A stretch of 64,000 bases of DNA, taken from the NCBI GenBank assembly GCA_006503475.1, contig RSEH01000093.1:62001-126000 (forward strand), written 5' to 3'. Position 1 is the stretch's first letter. The number at the start of each line of letters is the position of its first letter. Source of the DNA: Stentor roeselii (lineage: Eukaryota > Ciliophora > Heterotrichea > Heterotrichida > Stentoridae). Positions 19,018 to 27,848 of the stretch are shown piece by piece. The notes under the pieces were generated by a model. It worked only from the letters and a program-made list of their open reading frames with translations. It had not been told where the DNA came from and searched no databases. The position numbers and the translations under genes were made by a program.

Positions 19018-19893
19018 TTATTGAACAGGACCCGCTAAACTATTCTCTATTTTTTCAGAGATTTCGTCAAGTCGGTTAAGAAAAGCTGAAAATCGATTGT
19101 CTAGGTTGTTTGTTTTAATCGAGCTTTTCTTTGTTTTGTTAATTTTTGGATGGAAAACTTGATCTTTCGTGTTTTCTTCCTCAATTTTTTTAGCTTTCAG
19201 CATCATTCTTTCCTGCCAGATTAGGTTGCGCTGTTGAAAGTCGACTGAAAAATCGCTTGGGTTACTGACAAGCTTAGGTTTGAATGAACATTCTTCTATT
19301 TCTTTTAAAACATTTAGATCTTTCGATGCCTCATGCTTTTTAACAAGTGAATTTTTCCATTGAACGTTACGCTCGTAGATACCGACACTCAAGTTCCTTA
19401 TATCCGACTTTTCAATACTAGGTTCAAAAGTGCATTCTTCAGCAATTTTTTTATCCTTTTCTTCTTTTTGTTCTTCCTTAGCCTTAACAATTTCGCGTTT
19501 CCATTCAACAGTTCTTTTATAAATAGGTTCATGAACATTATACTTTTTCGCAGGTACTTCAGCTTGAAGCGAGAAGTTTTTAAGCCTTTCTTTAAGGTCT
19601 TGTTGAGAGCCAAGTGAAGAGTCGATCGAATGTTTCGAGACTTTTCCCGGTTCAACTGTGAATCTAACAGGAGGATTTTTAGCAGATTGTTTTGACTTAA
19701 TCGATGAAACTGAACATTTCGACTCACTGTCAGGGGTCTGCAGATTGCTTCGTGCTTTTAACATCTTCCGAATTTGGTCTTTACGTGAAGAGTAAGCCAC
19801 TTGCGCTTCTTCTTCAGTCATATGGCTGTATGGAATTCCAACACTTTCTGAACCGCTTTCAGTCAAAGGAGACATCTCGAAGTTTAGATCCAT
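19018..19893 (-). CDS. Protein with three internal YxRxxxW...CTFxP repeats
   Basis: A 291-residue basic protein. Three copies of a unit of about 40-45 residues lie between about 120 and 255. Each unit has an aromatic/Arg-Trp start (YKRTVEWKREI, YERNVQWKNSL, QQRNLIWQERM), a Lys/Glu-rich helix and a Pro-containing close (CTFEPSI, CSFKPKL, QVFHPKI). Similar repeat motifs occur in ciliate and other protist cytoskeletal proteins, but I cannot name the family. The N-terminus carries a YSHM-type motif and Ser-rich patches. It is possibly a microtubule or cortical protein. The start is in CTATAAATGG. Confidence 0.7.
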   Translation of the reverse strand: MDLNFEMSPLTESGSESVGIPYSHMTEEEAQVAYSSRKDQIRKMLKARSNLQTPDSESKCSVSSIKSKQSAKNPPVRFTVEPGKVSKHSIDSSLGSQQDLKERLKNFSLQAEVPAKKYNVHEPIYKRTVEWKREIVKAKEEQKEEKDKKIAEECTFEPSIEKSDIRNLSVGIYERNVQWKNSLVKKHEASKDLNVLKEIEECSFKPKLVSNPSDFSVDFQQRNLIWQERMMLKAKKIEEENTKDQVFHPKINKTKKSSIKTNNLDNRFSAFLNRLDEISEKIENSLAGPVQ

Positions 19894-20190
19894 TTATAGT
19901 TCAAATAGATTATTATTATTCCTGAACAATTAACTTAGAAGTAAGGAAATTGAGGAAAGAAGCGAAAATTAGAAAAAATCAATCCATTATAAATTTATAT
20001 AAATAAATAATTCAACTGTTATTAAATCTGGTAAGTTTTTGAAACCAGCTTACAATAGAAATTTTTTAATCAATAAAAAATACTTAGAATACTTCAAATA
20101 CAGACTTAAACCTAAAAAAAATTTCAAAATGATTCATTCTTATAATTAGTTTAAATACTTGAGAATTATTCAGAAATTCATATAATTTAA

Positions 20191-20949
20191 ATGATTCGTT
20201 CTTACAGCGGTAAAAGGTCAGAGTCAAAACGATGGGTCAAGCACGCCCTGGACATTCATTACGAAAAGCTGCGTAACATGCGTCCAACTCTAGAACTATC
20301 TCGTCCACAGTACTTCCCCCACCTTCAATCCCGAGCAAAAAAAGAACAACAAAAAGAAGGTAAAAGCTAAAAAGATAGATTCACTGAAATCGAGCGTGAA
20401 AATCGCATCCTACTTGAAAAGATGTCAGGCATCCTCAACACCAAGTCATCAATTTCAGTCCCTTTCAAAAAAAAGTCCCTAAACACAGAAGTTCGCAAAA
20501 AGTTCCTAGAAAAAATCGCGGATGACAATAAAAGTTTCTTAAAACGTCTTCAATGTAGGACTCCAGTCTACAGCATTCAACAATGGGAAAGAGAATGGAA
20601 ACAAACTGAAAAACGACTGAAAAATATGAGCGAGTTTTCTTATAAACCTAATCAACGGTCAAGGGTATTCGAAATTTAGACAAAATCAGGTACAAGTAGA
20701 AATCTTTTATTTAAAAAATCGATTGAACTGGAAGGAAGGCACTTTTTAGTAGAAATTGTAAGAAAAGGAGAAAATATTAGAATTATTTTGTATGATCCTC
20801 AGGTAAGTGAAAGCTTCAGTTTGTATATTCCTTACAGTGAAGCTCTTGAATTGATGGGAGGTATTGAAAATTTCGAAGTTCTCACAAATATGTTTGCAGT
20901 GAAAAACAACGAAATCATGATATTAAATGGAAAAGAAAACGAGAATTAA
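20191..20949 (+). CDS. CFAP97-like cilium protein, three exons
   Basis: A gene of three exons (20191-20359, 20375-20664, 20680-20949) encoding 242 residues. Unspliced, it breaks into pieces and would be missed or truncated. Exon 1 begins MIRSYSGKRSESKRWVKHAL, and the exon 1-2 join gives DRFTEIERENRILLEKMSGI, the signature RIxxENxxLLxKM block of the CFAP97/Hemingway family linked to motile cilia. Exon 2 holds further basic sequence (RTPVYSIQQWEREWKQTEKR). Exon 3 carries a compact beta-rich C-terminus (GRHFLVEIVRKGENIRIILY) not known to me in metazoan CFAP97. Both introns are 15 bases and hold in-frame stops. The end lies 8 bases from the stop of the convergent neighbour. Confidence 0.88.
20360..20374 (+). 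other. 15-base spliceosomal intron (CFAP97-like intron 1)
   Basis: Reads GTAAAAGCTAAAAAG, phase 1. Removal joins QKE to DRFTEIEREN; retention stops at TAA after three codons. Confidence 0.9.
20665..20679 (+). other. 15-base spliceosomal intron (CFAP97-like intron 2)
   Basis: Reads GTATTCGAAATTTAG, phase 0. Removal adds a 90-codon open exon; retention ends the protein at TAG. Confidence 0.88.
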
Positions 20950-20957
20950 GATTAAAT

Positions 20958-22391
20958 TTAGAGGTTTTTCCTTAACCGGTGCTTAGGATGAATAGTGCTG
21001 AAAGTGACTTTATTTTGAACAGATGGAGTCCTAGCTTTAGTATTAAGCATTTTTTCTTTTTCAACAGGGGTGATCGAGCGAACCCTGACACTTTTTCGGT
21101 TATTGAAGAGTCTCTGAACCTTTGGAGATTTTGAGCCAAGTCTGATAGAATTGATGACTTTTGCCTGAGGATACATCGACGCTTGTGATATTCTCGCCAC
21201 TTCATGATCCGGGTTTATCGGACTAGCTCTTCTATCCTGTTCTTTCTCCATCTTATGAAAAGCTTTCGCTTTCGGTTTCGGGTTTTTCGGAGGTTCCGGT
21301 TTTAATTTCGTTTCACTTAATATCTGAGAAAGAGACACATGTCGTTCGAATTCAGTCGAACCATTAATCAAGTAATAAACCAAATTTTCTCTTTCAGTTA
21401 CTGAAATCTCAGTGTTTTCAAAAAGTTCTTTCAAGTTTAACTTTTTGGTCTCGTTGCTTTTTTTTAGTTTTACAACAAGACTCTTGTAAAGAGACTCTTT
21501 TATGCTTTTTGTATTGTGAAGCTTATGAAGTCGGTGAAGCCAGATCTCTTTTGACTCCGTTGTTAAAATTGGTTTAAATGGTTGGTTTGGGGTCTCTTGT
21601 AACTCGTAACAGAAGTAGTCTGGCAGCGGAGCTGCCAGGGGGGTGGGGGGCCTGGAGTAGACGTCGATGTTGTTGAGAAGTTGGTAGTATTCTCGGTCAG
21701 CTTCTGCTAGAACTTGGATCAAGTCTTTTGCTATGTTTTCTAAGGTTCCTACTAGCATTTGAATGTGAGTGTTTAGCTTTTGAACTGTCATTTCAGCTGG
21801 CTCTGGCTGGGATTTGACAGAAACTTCTTCTTGGGAGTCTCCAGCTATTGATTCGTTTATTGATTGGACTGAACTGCAGAGAGATGAGTTTGAATTTATT
21901 AGAGGAAATTTGACTTGTTCCTTGATAACTGAACTGGGTACCAAAGGTTTCAATATTTTCCTCAAATCGATATCAACACCTTTTAAATAATCTAAAAAAG
22001 TTGTCTGACATCTCGTCTTGTACTCTTTATGCACTGTAAGCAACTCATGCATCGTCTTTTGCATCAGACTTGAAGACTGCCTATAAGAGGTCTGAAGGAG
22101 ATTTAATTCGATTTTCAGTAGTTTTATTGAATCCGACATCGAATACAGCACATCAAAAGAAGAAGAAAGAGCTGTTAATTGTCTTGATTGTTTATCTGAA
22201 GAAGCAACTAGAGTTGAAACTAACAAAGCAATTTCTTCTAACTGAGCCAAATCAAAAAGGATCTTATTCGAAGCAGGAGCAATTTCAGAAGCAGATGAAA
22301 GAATCAAGTCCTGAAGATAACTCAAAGTCTCCCCATTACTTCGAGTAAGACGTTCAAGCGACGCCAGTGTCCGATGAATGTTTTTTACCAT
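20958..22391 (-). CDS. Coiled-coil protein, function unknown
   Basis: A 477-residue protein. The first 270 residues are mostly helical and probably coiled coil (LYSMSDSIKLLKIELNLLQ). A Pro-rich segment follows (SRPPTPLAAPLPDYF), then helices and a basic C-terminus rich in Arg, Ser and Lys (KSVRVRSITPVEKEKMLNT). No named domain was recognised. The Pro-rich segment is encoded by a GC-rich patch that is unusual here. A cytoskeletal or cilium-associated role is only a guess from its ciliary neighbour. Confidence 0.7.
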   Translation of the reverse strand: MVKNIHRTLASLERLTRSNGETLSYLQDLILSSASEIAPASNKILFDLAQLEEIALLVSTLVASSDKQSRQLTALSSSFDVLYSMSDSIKLLKIELNLLQTSYRQSSSLMQKTMHELLTVHKEYKTRCQTTFLDYLKGVDIDLRKILKPLVPSSVIKEQVKFPLINSNSSLCSSVQSINESIAGDSQEEVSVKSQPEPAEMTVQKLNTHIQMLVGTLENIAKDLIQVLAEADREYYQLLNNIDVYSRPPTPLAAPLPDYFCYELQETPNQPFKPILTTESKEIWLHRLHKLHNTKSIKESLYKSLVVKLKKSNETKKLNLKELFENTEISVTERENLVYYLINGSTEFERHVSLSQILSETKLKPEPPKNPKPKAKAFHKMEKEQDRRASPINPDHEVARISQASMYPQAKVINSIRLGSKSPKVQRLFNNRKSVRVRSITPVEKEKMLNTKARTPSVQNKVTFSTIHPKHRLRKNL

Positions 22392-22455
22392 GGTATGAAA
22401 TTATTTAAATCTGAAATAAAATTGTTCTCATTCTCAGAAAGTTGAAAAATAAGCT

Positions 22456-22824
22456 TTATTTAAAGAAATCGTTGAGGATATCTTGATGACATATCTGCCC
22501 TTCTTCTAATCTCGCTATTTCTCGGTTGGACTGGTAACGAATAAGTGTCGGCACGCATTTCACTCTTGTATTTCCATTCGTTCGGTAGGGGTGGCCTGGC
22601 TGGTTCTTCCATGACTCTCTTGGACCTACTTCGCAGTATAAAAAAGTCGTCTCTGCATTGTTTCTCTGAGCTTCTTCTAGATAAGGCTCTGCAGATACAC
22701 AGTCTGGGCACCAGCTTTGACCTGATACTGGATCTTTGGAACCGGTGAAGAGAGCCAACACGAGTCCTGAATGTTTCTGAAATTCTTCATCGAATTCTTG
22801 AGGAGAGTTCACTCGAATGGCCAT
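22456..22824 (-). CDS. TXNDC17: TXNDC17 / TRP14-like thioredoxin-related protein
   Basis: A 122-residue single-domain protein of the TRP14 (TXNDC17) family. The redox motif is WCPDC within SGQSWCPDCVSAEPYLEEA, the family hallmark in place of WCGPC. It also has LALFTGSKDPVSG near the N-terminus and the cis-Pro segment VKCVPTLIRY. The length matches the family (about 120). It is a cytosolic oxidoreductase acting on specific disulfides. The start is in AAAATATGG. Confidence 0.95.
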   Translation of the reverse strand: MAIRVNSPQEFDEEFQKHSGLVLALFTGSKDPVSGQSWCPDCVSAEPYLEEAQRNNAETTFLYCEVGPRESWKNQPGHPYRTNGNTRVKCVPTLIRYQSNREIARLEEGQICHQDILNDFFK

Positions 22825-23058
22825 ATTTTAATATTGTTTCTTTTTGGGAATGGGAGAAGACGGCTGAGAGATGATTTTTAGAATGTTTTTATTTTGGAAT
22901 TTAAGTTTTTATTGATAAAAATTTTCTTATTGATTGGGTTGTAAGTGAAAAGATTACAGATTGTTAAAAGCGAGAGTTTTTCACTTAGACCTTCTGTGAT
23001 TCTTCTTCAAAACGAAAAATCTTTAAAATACGAGTTTAAATGGAAGTTTAACAATAAA

Positions 23059-23505
23059 ATGTCGTATCTCCCTGCAGAACTAAGAGAAAATCTTAACTCG
23101 CTTTCTCTTTCCCTGGACTTGCTATCATCCAACCTGTCTCCAATATTCGAGTTTGACTCGTTGACGTCTTTGAATTCCCAGCTTTCAGTGGAAGACTCTC
23201 TCAAGGTAAACACAGCCTTGGCCTACACCCTGCAGTCACTTTTTTACGTTCTTCTTAAAACTCAAGGAAAAGACGTGTCTGAACATCCTTTAAAGCAAGA
23301 AATTGAGAGGATCAAGGAGTATGTTCAAAAAGTTCAAGAAGCTTTAGCTGAAAAACCTTCTGTTAGGATTGATCAGGCTGCTGCCAGTCGACTTGTTCAG
23401 GCAAATACTGAAGAAAAGGCTAGAACTTTGAAGGGATCTACACCTTTACCTCAGGCTGGTCATTTAACTTGGAAGACACAAATTGATAAAATTCTGAAAA
23501 ATTAG
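23059..23505 (+). CDS. C1D: C1D / Rrp47-like exosome cofactor
   Basis: A 148-residue protein from the ATG at 23059 (context ACAATAAAATG); the upstream open frame lacks an ATG. The Sas10/C1D domain is clear: LKVNTALAYTLQSLFYVLLK, then TQGKDVSEHPLKQEIERIKE, the classic C1D block. The tail is basic (AASRLVQANTEEKARTLKG), as in homologues. C1D/Rrp47 partners the Rrp6 nuclease of the nuclear exosome in rRNA and snoRNA processing. The length fits the family. Confidence 0.9.
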   Translation: MSYLPAELRENLNSLSLSLDLLSSNLSPIFEFDSLTSLNSQLSVEDSLKVNTALAYTLQSLFYVLLKTQGKDVSEHPLKQEIERIKEYVQKVQEALAEKPSVRIDQAAASRLVQANTEEKARTLKGSTPLPQAGHLTWKTQIDKILKN

Positions 23506-23873
23506 GTTATCAGGTAAATTTTAGATAAGTGGAAAAATTTGGGTTTTGAGAAGATTTTAGAGAGATTGGTTTTGGTGGATTTTTTTATTATTAGTGGATT
23601 AGGTTATGAGGGAGGTTACGGTGGTAGATTAGGTTAATTTAAGGTGGATTTATTGTGATTATTTAATTTGAAGTAGATTTATTTTGATTGTTGTTGGAGT
23701 ATTTTATATATCTTGATCAAAATAAGTATATTGAATTTTATGAGTCGAATAAATGAATAAGTTGATAGTAATTTAAAGATCTGAATATATCATGCAAGCC
23801 CACATCTATTCATCAACCCCAACCAATAATCCAATAATTAAACCTATCTCTTAATATCCTCTAAGCTATTCTC
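23506..23873. other. Convergent intergenic region, G/T-rich then C/A-rich
   Basis: No gene seen. The left part (about 23530-23700) is strongly G/T-rich on the plus strand, with irregular GGTTA and GGTGGATT words. The right part (about 23790-23880) is C/A-rich. In 23581-23640 I count 18 G and 1 C; in 23821-23880 I count 1 G and 16 C. Confidence 0.7.
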
Positions 23874-26069
23874 CTAATCATAACCCCTCAAAGTCATAGA
23901 TCTTGATTTCAAAGAAGGTGAAAGACTATACTTCTGACTAAAAGTGCTCCTTCCAGCATGCTCATTAAGACTCAACTCAGTAATAGCTCCATCAGGAAGT
24001 CTTAAAAAATGTCTATAAAGTTCCCTAGACCGATCATTTCCAACAGTATAAATAAGTACATGAATTGCTGTTTTAGTGACAGACAAATTGAATCCATCAA
24101 ACATCTGATAATTAAAAACACAAACTTTCCTAGTATCGCCATTCATACTATGATAATTCCTTGCTTTATAACAAACCCACTCAAGGTACCTTTTCGAGAC
24201 TTCTCCATCATGAGGTACAAAAAACCTTTCTTCTCCTCCATTAAGTCTCATATAAATATCCAAAAGTCTTCCGTTCATATGAAGAAACAAGAAATAATTA
24301 TAAAAAATAAAAACACAAAGGCCAGTAAGTCCTGCGTATAGGAAAATTGTTAGTAGAGCTCCTACTACACCATTACCTTCTGCCCTCTCAAAATAATTAT
24401 ACATGCGGAACGGGTCGACTTCCCAGTAGTCATAAACAAATCCATAAATAATCGCTTCAACCACAGTAATCAGCGGGTCAAAAATCATCACCAATCCCCA
24501 GGCCATGATAATTCTGAAACAAACATGTGGGAACCTGCCAATCAGTAAAAGACTTAAAAACGCCCAAAGACACATGCACAAAAACCAAAACAATATAAAA
24601 ATCGTCCCAATAATCAAAATCAAAACTTCATGTCTCAGTTTGGTTTGGGACTCATAGCGAAGCTCGGCAGTGAATAGTAAGACTTTGAAGTCGCTGACAG
24701 GGAAACTCTCAGCTTTCAAGTAAAGCCATTGACCAGCGAAGTGAAGGTAGCGACTGAGCCAGATCATGAGTATCAGGAGAATGAATGTGAAGTAAGTGGC
24801 CCAGTGCTTGTAAAATTTGAAACCGAATTCAGTGATTATCTCTGAGTAGATAAATTCGAACTTGTTCTTTGGAGTGATGAGGACACCTGACTTAGCTACT
24901 GAGTGTTTGTATTCTGAGTATTGCTCAGGGGCTATGAGTTCCTCGTATTGCTTTTGGTCTGGCTCAGTAATTAGCTCTTCTCGGATCACACGGTCACCTT
25001 TTAGCTCGACTGAATAGTCGGACTCCCCGTGGATTGTCTGGGGAAGGACTGTGACTTGGAAGTAAAGGTTGCACAGCCACTCATCAATATTTTTTCGATA
25101 CAACTGCTCAATTCCCGAAAACTTATCCACTGTATTTCTAATCGACGACCGAAGCAAAGGCACTTTAAACTTGCCCTGACTGATCTCAAACAGATTATCA
25201 ATAATCGGGAAGTACCCTTCAGCCACAATGACACTATTCGAATCAAGTATCTGAAAACAATAAACCATAGTGGGCAACATCTGTAGTTTCGAAGGAACCA
25301 ACACCTTCAAATTCGCTTTAAACCTGATGACTCTGCTTGAATGACGACCATCATGTTGATAAGGATTAGAAATATTGCACCATTCATCAGTAAGATACGT
25401 ATACTGCAGTATCTTTCCCCCGATCTTATCCTTTGTAGAGACCCTAAAAAAATAAGTCCCTCGTTCAAGTTTATCTTTTATATCACGGCACTGGTCAATT
25501 CTTATCTCGACGACCTGAGGTCTTCCTCGCCAAGTCAGTTTATAGACCCTTGAGATCCCTCCCATAACCAACTGGTCTTCTTTATCCTTTTCTTTTCTCT
25601 TAAATATCTCGACTTGCACATCAGCGTTTTTTTTTATCAGTTCAGTTTTTACATCGAGTTCTTTACGTCTCCAGATCTTTGAAACCTCGACTTGCCGCAG
25701 TTGATGGGCATGAGCTGAATTTTCTTTCAAGGCCTGGTATCGCTTGTTTTGCTTTTTGTATTGCTTGTGCAACTTTTTACGCGCTTTCTGCTCTTTTGAT
25801 AAGAGATTCAGTTGGTAGTCGTGTTGCGCCTTTGCCTGCTCTGTCAAGGCCATTATTCGCTCTTTTTCTAGGTTTTGCTCTTCTTGCTCGAAGTCTGTCG
25901 GGTCTATTGATTTGATGTTGATTCCTTCTTTATCTGCGTCTTGGTCTAGAAGTTCTGAGTAGTTCAGGAAGTCTGGGTTTTCAAGAACTTTCTTTAAGTT
26001 GGCTAAGGCTTGTTGGTGGTCTTCTGACGCTGAGATGTTTGGTTCGGTTAAGATGTCATCGTCGCTCAT
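23874..26069 (-). CDS. Multi-pass membrane protein with C2-like domain
   Basis: A 731-residue protein. The N-terminal 170 residues are charged and helical (KEQKARKKLHKQYKKQNKRY). A beta-rich region of about residues 170-330 (VYKLTWRGRPQVVEIRIDQC, GKILQYTYL, VLVPSKLQML) looks like a C2-type domain. Four or five transmembrane segments follow from about residue 405 to 610 (YFTFILLILMIWLSRYLHF, ILIIGTIFILFWFLCMCLWA, GALLTIFLYAGLTGLCVFIF), then a soluble C-terminus. No named family was recognised. It may be a membrane-associated ciliary or cortical protein, but that is only a guess. The start context is CATAAAAATG. Confidence 0.7.
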   Translation of the reverse strand: MSDDDILTEPNISASEDHQQALANLKKVLENPDFLNYSELLDQDADKEGINIKSIDPTDFEQEEQNLEKERIMALTEQAKAQHDYQLNLLSKEQKARKKLHKQYKKQNKRYQALKENSAHAHQLRQVEVSKIWRRKELDVKTELIKKNADVQVEIFKRKEKDKEDQLVMGGISRVYKLTWRGRPQVVEIRIDQCRDIKDKLERGTYFFRVSTKDKIGGKILQYTYLTDEWCNISNPYQHDGRHSSRVIRFKANLKVLVPSKLQMLPTMVYCFQILDSNSVIVAEGYFPIIDNLFEISQGKFKVPLLRSSIRNTVDKFSGIEQLYRKNIDEWLCNLYFQVTVLPQTIHGESDYSVELKGDRVIREELITEPDQKQYEELIAPEQYSEYKHSVAKSGVLITPKNKFEFIYSEIITEFGFKFYKHWATYFTFILLILMIWLSRYLHFAGQWLYLKAESFPVSDFKVLLFTAELRYESQTKLRHEVLILIIGTIFILFWFLCMCLWAFLSLLLIGRFPHVCFRIIMAWGLVMIFDPLITVVEAIIYGFVYDYWEVDPFRMYNYFERAEGNGVVGALLTIFLYAGLTGLCVFIFYNYFLFLHMNGRLLDIYMRLNGGEERFFVPHDGEVSKRYLEWVCYKARNYHSMNGDTRKVCVFNYQMFDGFNLSVTKTAIHVLIYTVGNDRSRELYRHFLRLPDGAITELSLNEHAGRSTFSQKYSLSPSLKSRSMTLRGYD

Positions 26070-26318
26070 TTTTATGTAGGGTGTTCTGGTTTATCATTGG
26101 ATGGCAGGATAATTGAAATATGATAAAAATAGCTGAATAATTAGAAAAATTTGACTTATTAATTAATGGCCAAATTGGTAAGTTAAAAAATCTTTCCATC
26201 ATGACTATTCCATGAAAACTTTCATCAAATCTTGCAAAGTTCAGAAAATTTCTTAGAAAATGCTGAAAATTTTCGTGATAAGCCTGAAAATTTGACCACT
26301 TTAATAATAACCTCAAAA

Positions 26319-27836
26319 ATGGGATGTTGCAAATCAAGCGTTACTCTCGACCCAAAAAAATTCTTTTCAAGTGAAGTATTTCAAAAAGAAGGAAACACGA
26401 ACGAGGAGCCAAATTACTTAAAAAAGCGTAAAAAGTCGATAAAAATAACTATCCGTGAAAAAGTCAGCATAAAACTAGGTCACTTGTACCAGTACTACGA
26501 CATCGGCGATGTCATCGGCGAAGGCGGCTTCGGCTGTGTGCGAAGAGGTGTTCAGATCTCAACAGGTCAAGAAGTGGCAATAAAGACAATAATGAAGTCC
26601 TTAGTTCAACGAACAGACGACACAAATGCGATCATGGAAGTAGAAATTTTGAGAACCCTTGACCATCCCAATATTTTAAAGATAAAAGAAGTAGTTGAGG
26701 ACAATCGAAACTACCACATCATCACTGAACTCTGCACTGGTGGCGAGTTATTCGCAAAGATATCTGCAATGAAGTCGTTTGATGAGGTGGTTGTTTCGAA
26801 GTACATGAATCAGATCTTTTCTGCCCTGGCCTTCTGCCATGAACACGGCATTCTTCATCGAGATATCAAACCTGAGAACCTTTTGCTTCAAACTGACGCC
26901 GTCGACTCTCCCATCAAAATCATCGACTTTGGAGTCTCTGGACTGAACTACGGTCAAAACAACGGGAATGTCAGGCAGTTTGTTAGTATTTTTTACCGTT
27001 GTCCTGAATATTTTTCAGGTATTTGTGATACGAAAAGTGATGTTTGGAGTGTTGGAGTTATTATTTACTTGATGCTTGCCGGGTACTTGCCTTTCAAGGG
27101 GAAAAATGAGAAGCAGATGGCAGAAAGTATTAAAAATCAAGAACTGCTTTTTGAGGGTGATGAATGGAAAGAAATTACTGAAGATTGTAAAGATCTTTTA
27201 AGACATTTGCTTGTTAAGGACCCGAACGAGAGGTACTCGGCGAAGCAAGCTTTTCAACACCCGTGGATTAGCAATGGGTCTAACATGACGTTTTTACTTA
27301 GCAGGTCTTTGTCGCAGCTGGGTGTGAAAAATCTGTTGAAATTTCGCTTTCATATGAAACTTAGACATGCTGTTCTGGAGTTCATCGTGAGTCACTTCAC
27401 CCACACTTCGGAAATTTATGAACTCCAGCAGGCTTTTATCGCTATGGATTATAACGGTGACGGAAAACTCACGACTGAAGAACTAACCGTCGCTTGTCTG
27501 ATGCTTGAATACACCAAAGAAGACGTTCAAGACATCCTAGGCGAATGCGACGCAAACATGAACGGAAGTCTAGACTATACCGAATTCTTAACAGCCGCTT
27601 CGAATTGGAAAAAAGTTCTAAACAAAAACAAACTAAAAGCCACCTTTGACTGTTTTGACATCGATAAAGACGGAGTCATCAGCTTGCCTGAACTAAAAGA
27701 AATGCTCAGTAATGACATGGGAGTAGAAGAAGAGATCTGGAATGAAATCTTCGGAGAAGTCGACTCAAATCGTGATGGCATGATCGACCCTGAAGAATTC
27801 GAAGCTGCGGTTTTGTTAAAAGGCATTTCTTGGTGA
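26319..27836 (+). CDS. Calcium-dependent protein kinase (CDPK)
   Basis: A 505-residue CDPK from the ATG at 26319. The N-terminus MGCCKSSV carries a Gly for myristoylation and two Cys for palmitoylation, suggesting membrane attachment. The kinase has GEGGFGCVRRG, VAIKTI, HRDIKPENLLL and IDFGVSG. The activation loop is unusual: the APE motif reads CPE (FYRCPEYFSG) and the usual GTPYY is replaced. Four EF-hands follow (MDYNGDGKLTTEE, CDANMNGSLDYTE, FDIDKDGVISLPE, VDSNRDGMIDPEE), all with plausible calcium ligands. It should phosphorylate targets in response to calcium. It ends in TGA, 12 bases before the next gene. Confidence 0.93.
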   Translation: MGCCKSSVTLDPKKFFSSEVFQKEGNTNEEPNYLKKRKKSIKITIREKVSIKLGHLYQYYDIGDVIGEGGFGCVRRGVQISTGQEVAIKTIMKSLVQRTDDTNAIMEVEILRTLDHPNILKIKEVVEDNRNYHIITELCTGGELFAKISAMKSFDEVVVSKYMNQIFSALAFCHEHGILHRDIKPENLLLQTDAVDSPIKIIDFGVSGLNYGQNNGNVRQFVSIFYRCPEYFSGICDTKSDVWSVGVIIYLMLAGYLPFKGKNEKQMAESIKNQELLFEGDEWKEITEDCKDLLRHLLVKDPNERYSAKQAFQHPWISNGSNMTFLLSRSLSQLGVKNLLKFRFHMKLRHAVLEFIVSHFTHTSEIYELQQAFIAMDYNGDGKLTTEELTVACLMLEYTKEDVQDILGECDANMNGSLDYTEFLTAASNWKKVLNKNKLKATFDCFDIDKDGVISLPELKEMLSNDMGVEEEIWNEIFGEVDSNRDGMIDPEEFEAAVLLKGISW

Positions 27837-27848
27837 TTTTAGTTAAAT

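Noticed and set aside
22945-23058. Upstream extension of the C1D reading frame
   Set aside because: It has no ATG; the family alignment starts at the Met at 23059.
23530-23700. G/T-rich words GGTTA as a telomere remnant
   Set aside because: The words are irregular and do not form the heterotrich telomere repeat; the area fits the general 3' flank skew.
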